Source of the DNA: Icerya purchasi
Taxonomy: Eukaryota > Arthropoda > Insecta > Hemiptera > Monophlebidae
NCBI GenBank assembly: GCA_039619475.1
Contig: CM077116.1
Coordinates: 459,791,576 to 459,855,575 of the forward strand
Length of the DNA: 64,000 bases
Reading direction: 5' to 3'
The notes beneath the pieces were generated by a model. It saw nothing but the letters and a program-made list of their open reading frames with translations. It was not told the DNA's origin and did no database searches. A program made the translations under genes and the position numbers. Positions 58,001 through 64,000 of this stretch are shown here, one piece after another. Every line of letters starts with the position of its first letter. The stretch's first letter is position 1.

Positions 58001-61000
58001 ATGAAATTACGGTTATGTATAATAATTTTTACCCACTCATTTTTTTCTTTAACTAACACTTGTAACAATTCATATTTCTTCGCATTGCTCACGATGTAAT
58101 CAAAGTGCTGAAATTGTGGCCTGTAGGCTCTTAACAATTTTAAGTAATTCTGAATCTTTATTTCGGACCTTTTAATGCATTGTTATGTTCATTCACTTAT
58201 CGAAAATATTCTAGGCGGACTACATTTTGAAGAATGTTATCTTTTTTCAATATGGTCTATGTGACCACTCGTGAGTCTACACCATGCAATGGAATTGAAA
58301 ATATATAACACTTCTGCAACTAATCAGAGATTTAGATTTAATTTTGAGTCGTATAAAATGTTTTTTATGTTCACAAAAGAATAAAAGCTCTTTTAATACA
58401 AAATTTTATGAAATTATTGAAACATAAAAACGTAGAAACAGAAAATTTAAATATTTATAAAAATACATTTTTTATAAATATTTAAATTTTCTGTTTTTTA
58501 TGATTCAATAATTTTATATTAATATAGAAAATGGATTGTAATAATTTTAATTTCGATCTACAAAATTTTATTTCAGAGTTCCATGAAATCATTGAAACTT
58601 TTTCAATTTTTTGTATATCAGTTTAATCTGGAAGGTATTGTCTGCGTACTTAATATTATTGTTATGCCATTAATAACAATTTCTTTAGAAACATGTATAA
58701 GAGTTTTATTAAAGATCTCGTCAGCATGTGAATTGGATAGTGTAGGTGATAAAGAACATTTTAATGCGAAAATTTAACATCCTCCCCAAAAAAGTAGAAA
58801 TAAATAAAAAATAAAAAAAAATATGCATGCATATACTTTCTGCTTATCTAGTTTTCTACGTGTATCGAATGTTCCATTATTCTCTTGATTTCTAGCTTTT
58901 AAGGTTCATATATATTCCAAATACCGGTGATTTCATTCCACGTTTTATCTAAATTAAATAAATTACGTTTTTCTCTAGAACTTTTTCAATCTGAAATTTT
59001 CGCTTATACGATTTTTTTTGGATTTCATTTTGTATCCTTCTATATTTGTTCTCATTATTCTTTTAAAATACACTCTTCTTCGATACGTACAAGATTTCTT
59101 TGGTCATTCAATTTTGTTTCCTTGTTTATTGATTGCTCTATTTTCTTCAATAATGTTGTTCACATTTCCTTTTTCTCTGCTTAGTATTTTTTAATATTTG
59201 AATTATTTTTTATGATTGTTGGTTACTATTATATTTCTGTCCATATGCTTTTTATTTTTTTAATTATTTTTTTGGGAGAAACATAATTTTACATTTACTG
59301 ATTATGAACTGTGATCCACAGTGGTACGTATGCAACAAGATACCATAACGCTTTCCGAAATTTTTGATATAAGTATAACTAACGGTTTTATATTATTAAT
59401 TTCCCGAATATAAAAGTTATTGTGATCATCCGGAAAATCGAAATTGAAAATTTTATGATATTTACGTTTACCAGTGTGAGGAATTTAAAATGGCTGTCTT
59501 TCTCTTTTTCTATTTTCCCTTTTCCTACTCTCTCATGGATCGCTGACATATTTTTGTTACTTTGTGCTTGATTAAATAATAACATTTACTTCCGGGTTCG
59601 TCATATTGTATTCATGTGGAATCATGGCCATTTGATTTTGAGCAAATTTAGTCCGCAGGTTTTTTAGTAATTAAAAAAAAAAATAATGTAAAAAGCAGTA
59701 ATTTAAATCATAACATAAGTTGAATATGGTCATGTTTTAACGCAAAATGTATATAACTCAGTTATGAAAAAAAAAAAAAAAAATCAGTTGGTTTTCTTTT
59801 TTAAAAAATAACTTTTTAAGTAATTGCTTATAGGTTGTGGATATGTCTGTATGAGTGTATAGTGTATTCTGGTATAAACAGAATTTTGTTTTGTATATAA
59901 TCAGAAAGTTGTTTGTGTGGACTTTACCGGTTATAGTCCATTCAGCTTGTTGTTTTAGTAATTTATCTTTATTATTTATACGTAGTTTTGCAAAAGTTTT
60001 CTTAAAATTAGTGAAATAATTGTTAAAAATACTTATGTAATTTGAGTAATCTCGTGAATTTTTTTCTACTTTATTTTGTTTAACTCAATAAAAATTATAT
60101 TTAATAATAAATAATAAAATTTAAATATTTATTAATGCCAATTTTCAATTATAATTTACATTTTTTTTTAAATGTTTTTTTAGGTAATAATATTGAAACT
60201 ATATGCATTGTTACCGCACAAAGACTTTATGTGTACGGTAATGGAATAGAAGAATACAGTACACACTTTCCATTTGTGGTAATTTTAAATAATTTATTCA
60301 TTCAAAGACTTAACATTTTTTCCAGTTAATCTAATGATTAATTATAAGTTCTTAATTTTATACTTATTTTTGAAATGAAATTTAATACAGAATTCTTCAG
60401 AAATTGAAACAACTGTGAATACGTTTATTATATTTTTTATAAAAACTTCGTAAAAATTCAATTTCCTTTATTATTAGGCAGCAAACACTTGATGGTATTC
60501 AGAATTTCTTTTTTATAGTAAACTTTATTTGTATTATACATTTATCATTGGTCTAGTCACATAATTTTTAATTTTGTAACAAATATAATTTCTAATACTT
60601 AGTGTAAATACACCATTTGCAGGTTTCAAAAGTGTGGCTGACTAAATTTGGATTACTAGTAGAACGAGCTACCGCGACTGCATTAGGAAACACATCATGT
60701 TCTTATTCCACTTTAGATCATATATTACCAACTGTTTATTGCATTACGCACCCGTTGAACGAAGTTACTCCAGTACTTAGTTTAAATCGAGGTAAGTTTA
60801 TGTAGTATTGTATAATAAGTAGACAAATTGACATAACCAGGAGTATATTATTTAATAAGAAAAACGTATCGACAATAATACATTTCTGGTTATATCAGTT
60901 GACTATTTATTACATAACGCATTGCCGAAATGAGTGATAATAATTATTGTAATACAAATATTGCTATATTTCCCTTTTGGTGGTTATTAATAATTTAAGT

Positions 61001-62746
61001 GAATTTATTATGCTGTATCTTTATTTTCTCCGCTGTAGTAATTTTTTAAAATTATTATTTAAAAGAAAAACTTTATTTTACATCAACCTTCATGATAATC
61101 GCAATTAAATATAGTTGTGCGCATTGGCGCACCCAGGATTTGTCCCTGGGGGAGCTAAAAGAGTAGCATATAGGAAAATGCAAAGGCGGAGGTGGAACAT
61201 GTTTGGTATTGTCCATTATTAACAGTTCCGTTTATTCTCCCTGGGCGCTTGTAGCCCCGTAGTTCCCCTTCGGTGCGCCAATGGTCGTGCGTTATTATAT
61301 TCTTCGTTTTTAAGTGCAATTAACTTGGTTGGTCTTTTTCGAACTATTTGCGTTGATCCTTCGAAACATGAACAATTGCTGAAACACATTTGAACCACAT
61401 TCTTAAAAGCGAAAAAGCTAATGCATTTGTTATAATACTCAATATAGTCCATGTGACAATTATGGATAACATAATACTATATAGTACTGCAAAAAATAAA
61501 ATAATATATGTATTTTTAGGAATATTAAAATTATGATTAATTATTTTTGCACGTCTTACCATCTCGGAACAAGACTCTGTATAATAATAGTACTCCCTTA
61601 GGGTGTTCACCCTTTAATAATAATAGCGTTGAACGGCTAGTCAGTTCGGAGAAAAAAGGTTCTGAAATACTAATAAGTTTATTTATGCTCGGATTCGAAA
61701 GTCGTACTCGACTAACTTTTTTTTTTTAAAAATTCATTTAATTAATTATTTTTACAATTAAATATATCTGTTATTTACAAACATCATTAATTTAAATAAA
61801 AATTATTTTATTTTGTTTAGAGAAAGGCTTATTAAATATTAAATAATATTTTAATTACAGTAACTATTTTCTTTTTTAAAATACAAAATAATTAATAGTT
61901 ATGATAATAATACTTATAAATAATTATGATAAGTAAAAAGTTTAAATGTATTGTTATTTAATTTAATTTTAGATATATTTTTCTTTACAAACAAGAACTT
62001 CAATGATAATTGTCATAAAGACATTTGAAACAATAAATTTTTTGACATTTAGCACAATTAATTCAAGAGGAATTATTACAAGAACAATGTTCTTTAAGAA
62101 ATTCAGTTGGAAAATAAACTTCATTTACATTTAAGAAAATTCTCTAGATTTTAATATGATCGAAATAACTGTAGTTATTATTTATATATATTATTATCAT
62201 AACTATTAGTTATTTTGTATTTTAAAAAAGAAAATAGTTACTATAATTACAATATTATTTAATATTTAATAAGCCCTTTCTCTAAATAAAATAAAATGAG
62301 TTTTATTGAAATTATTGATGTTTGTAAATAACAGATTTGTTTAATTGTAAAAATAATTAATTAAATGAATTTAAAAAAATGGCATTTTATAGGCTTTTTC
62401 TCCGAATTGACTGGCCATTCGACGCTATTATTATTAAAGGGTGAACCCCCTAAGAGAGTACTATTATTATACAAAGTCTTGCCTGCCCCGAAATTAATTT
62501 CCAAGATCGTGCCCTCCCATTGTTAAATTTAAAAAGAGAATAAAAGAAGTATCCGTAAACGGCGCACGATTACATTTATTTTAATTTAAATTTTATTTGT
62601 TTTAAATTACAGAAGGGATTCTGTCGTATATAAAGGAAGAGTCAATGGTTATTGTATTTACTTCTGAAGAATATTCAATATGTATGACATTTGATTTACG
62701 GTATCGATATCACAGTATATGGAAGATTAGAATGGTTACAAAAACG
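55088..62746 (+). CDS. ANAPC1: anaphase-promoting complex subunit 1, N-terminal exons 1-6 (continues past the window)
   Basis: Exons: 55088-55111, 55196-55324, 56977-57205, 60184-60278, 60623-60791 and 62613-about 62746, with phases 0, 0, 1, 0 and 1. They encode about 260 residues. Start ATG 55088 is the first in frame after a stop at 55049. Seen against the vertebrate protein: MLAASNPQ-LFVPFGR; EEELYISGKTVIWSVG; the NIETICIVTAQRLYVYG then HFPFV-SKVWLTKFGLLVERA order; CITHPLNEVTPVL; and the exon 6 MVIVFTSEEYSICMTFDLRY, HSIWKIRMV. Known: APC1 is the scaffold of the APC/C ubiquitin ligase in mitosis, and this part is its N-terminal beta-propeller. The donor of exon 6 (GTTGGT) is a guess; GTTACA nearby is an alternative. 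Introns 2, 3 and 5 carry transposons. Confidence 0.92.
55850..56330 (+). pseudogene. mariner/Tc1-like transposase tail and 3' end, in ANAPC1 intron 2
   Basis: The plus strand reads LPQYSPDLAPYDF-LFPLLK (third catalytic region) at 55855-55915. It continues with AAFKAIPPAEFAKTVTEKWR, ERWDRCLENVDRYFEKEY up to about 56075. The end TTTTTTGGACAACTCATGTA (56307-56326) looks like a mariner terminal repeat. The 5' part is missing, and stops interrupt the frame. Confidence 0.75.
57400..57835 (-). pseudogene. Penelope-like element 3' fragment, in ANAPC1 intron 3
   Basis: The minus strand from about 57835 carries a decayed GIY-YIG tail (IKMIREAIEIDKEKFQQTRD at 57710-57650). It then has TCTGAAGATGAACAGTGCG and CTGTTCGAAACGTTAACG (57475-57435), the non-coding end typical of Penelope-like elements. 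The same CGAAACGTTAACG motif ends the plus-strand copy at 24030-24500. Confidence 0.65.
58410..58517. repeat. AT-rich hairpin with 6-bp loop, in ANAPC1 intron 3
   Basis: ACAGAAAATTTAAATATTTA...AAAA and its exact reverse complement flank the loop TACATT (about 58464-58469). The perfect arms are about 28 bp and extend to about 47 bp with a 5-base CGTAG bulge on the left arm. It could extrude as a cruciform or fold in the transcript. Confidence 0.85.
61114..61292. mobile_element. small MITE (about 180 bp), in ANAPC1 intron 5
   Basis: The ends are inverted: GTTGTGCGCATTGGCGCACC at 61114 and, reversed from 61292, GCACGACCATTGGCGCACC. A second inner pair (CCCTGGG near 61148, CCCTGGGCG near 61239) adds foldback structure. 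It is GC-rich in an AT-rich intron. There is no coding capacity. Confidence 0.65.
61570..62481. mobile_element. 0.9-kb foldback element with about 300-350-bp inverted arms, in ANAPC1 intron 5
   Basis: The left arm (61570-61917) and right arm (62182-62481) are inverted copies from the outer tip CAAGACT(C/T)TGTATAATAATA inward. They run through AGGGTGTTCACCCTTTAATA, a GACTAGCC-like stretch, TTATTTACAAACATCA, GAGAAAGGCTTATTAAATAT and ATAGTTATGATAATAATA. The left arm has an extra segment of about 50 bp near 61655-61720. The 264-bp loop is non-coding. No clear target duplication was found. It is a non-autonomous foldback transposon, or a large inverted duplication. Confidence 0.8.
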
Positions 62747-64000
62747 GTTGGTTTATGAAATTGTAATATTAACTTATTTTTATTTAAAATTTAAGTAACC
62801 GTAATCTAATAACAAATGTACAAACAATGCAGGTGTATTGCCTTAACAACTTTGACTAAACATTTAGTTTTTTTAACTTAGCGGTTGTTTCAACGCATAG
62901 GCAAAACAGCCAACGTAAAGCAAAATATAAAATAACTTTAGTTAAAAGTAAAACATTTTTCAATTGTAATTGTTTAATTTTGATTATTAATGACATTTTC
63001 ATCACAGGTTGTATCGATTATTTTTTACTATTTAATAGAAACATTTTTAATTTTTGAGAACGTTACAAATTAAATTTTTTCGTTACCGGTTAAAAGAGTT
63101 TGGTGTATACATCTTTTCACTTTTTATTGAACAAAAAATAAAAAAAAAATTTGAGGGTACACTTTTGACAATATTTTTTTCAAATATTAGCTCATAAGAT
63201 AGTATGAAAAAATAAAGATATTGGTTTGTCCTGTTCAAAGTCTTATTTTAATTCGTAATTTGAACTCAAAGCCTTTTAACGTATAGCTCATGGAGTTATA
63301 TGGTAATATTTGTAAATACTCGATGTATGTGCCACCTTTTAAAGTATTGGTTTTTCGGACGAAATGGTAGAAAAGTTACTGTTCAAACCGCTCTAAAAAA
63401 ATTTATAACGTAGCGTATGCTTGATCTAAAATTCAATTTGATTATCGGACAGTCTAGAAACATATCCTACTGGATATGAAGGATTAAGTTAACCGTTCAA
63501 ACTATGGAACCAAAAACTGGCAAAAGTTGGATACATAAAAAAAACATTATTCTGATTTACTTTAATTCTTACACGCTTTTTAAGTGAGACAGAACTTTAT
63601 TCCGTCATTTGTTTCTTTACATGTAGTGTGAAATATCTGTAAAAGAATATCAGCTCTTTATTTCTTACGTTGAACTTTTTATACTGCTTAGACAAAAAAA
63701 TATGCAGTATGTGCCACTGACCGAAGTACAGTTATTCGCATGTTTCCGATTCCAAATGTTTTTAGCAGCTGATAAATGTGCTAGGTGTATCGCTGCTATG
63801 TAAAACAAGTTTATTTTGATTTTTAATATTTTTAATGCCTTAAAATTTACAATACCTCAAAAGTTAAAATTTCTGCAGACATGATTCTGTATATATAAAT
63901 ACACACGCACACACATATACATGTAAAATATATATTCGATGTAACCTCCGAACTTAAAAGAGACCCTTTCCAACACCAGAATCTGTACCAGCCCTTCTTA
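62747..64000. other. ANAPC1 intron 6 (to the window edge)
   Basis: AT-rich intron. No further ANAPC1 exon could be recognised. A CA-repeat-like stretch (ACACACGCACACACATATAC) lies at 63900-63920. Confidence 0.45.

Noticed and set aside
1..64000. CRISPR arrays, rRNA genes, operons or phage-like modules
   Set aside because: No regularly spaced repeats, no rRNA signature and no runs of packed genes. Splice junctions and element types show insect nuclear DNA.

Overview
This is AT-rich nuclear DNA from an insect. Three host genes with spliceosomal introns (GT-AG borders) are spread thinly among many transposable elements. The mix of elements (mariner/Tc1, piggyBac, hAT, Penelope, jockey-like LINEs, a Ty3-like LTR element) fits an arthropod. 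I suspect Hymenoptera from the overall look, but nothing here proves it.

Host genes. (1) 7.4-15.7 kb, + strand: a four-exon gene for a 167-residue secreted, GPI-anchored Ly6/uPAR three-finger protein of the quiver/sleepless type. (2) 36.2-26.35 kb, - strand: a complete four-exon SDHD gene, the small membrane-anchor subunit of succinate dehydrogenase (190 residues). (3) 55.1-62.75 kb, + strand: the first six exons (about 260 residues) of ANAPC1, the largest scaffold subunit of the anaphase-promoting complex. It runs off the right edge. I rebuilt all three by matching splice phases between exons; most of the exons are short.

Mobile DNA, left to right: a mariner remnant (0.1-0.6 kb); an antisense LINE RNase H fragment cut by a 5'-truncated jockey-like LINE with a 12-bp target duplication (4.9-7.2 kb); LINE debris and a Tc1-like relic in the Ly6 introns; a 4.77-kb element with about 450-bp terminal inverted repeats and a 9-bp target duplication (17.25-22.0 kb); a Penelope-like fragment (24 kb); a 2-kb element with about 620-bp inverted repeats in SDHD intron 3 (28.7-30.65 kb); and a mariner in SDHD intron 1 (32.4-33.6 kb).

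The 19 kb between the divergent starts of SDHD and ANAPC1 is almost all transposons. A deleted piggyBac-like element (TTAA to TTAA, 36665-45591) is split by a young 7.6-kb LTR retrotransposon that carries a gag-like ORF but no pol, and whose LTR end and primer-binding site are tandemly repeated. Next come a hAT element (45807-47611) holding a foldback MITE, a second ZBED-type hAT (48653-51121), and a LINE RNase H fragment. The ANAPC1 introns hold a mariner tail, a Penelope fragment, a sharp AT hairpin, a MITE and a 0.9-kb foldback element.

I found no CRISPR array, rRNA, operon or prokaryotic gene. The most unusual items are the nested piggyBac/LTR structure with repeated primer-binding sites, the 4.77-kb element with a GGGCGC-rich subterminal array, and the unrecognised coding-like stretches inside two non-autonomous elements.
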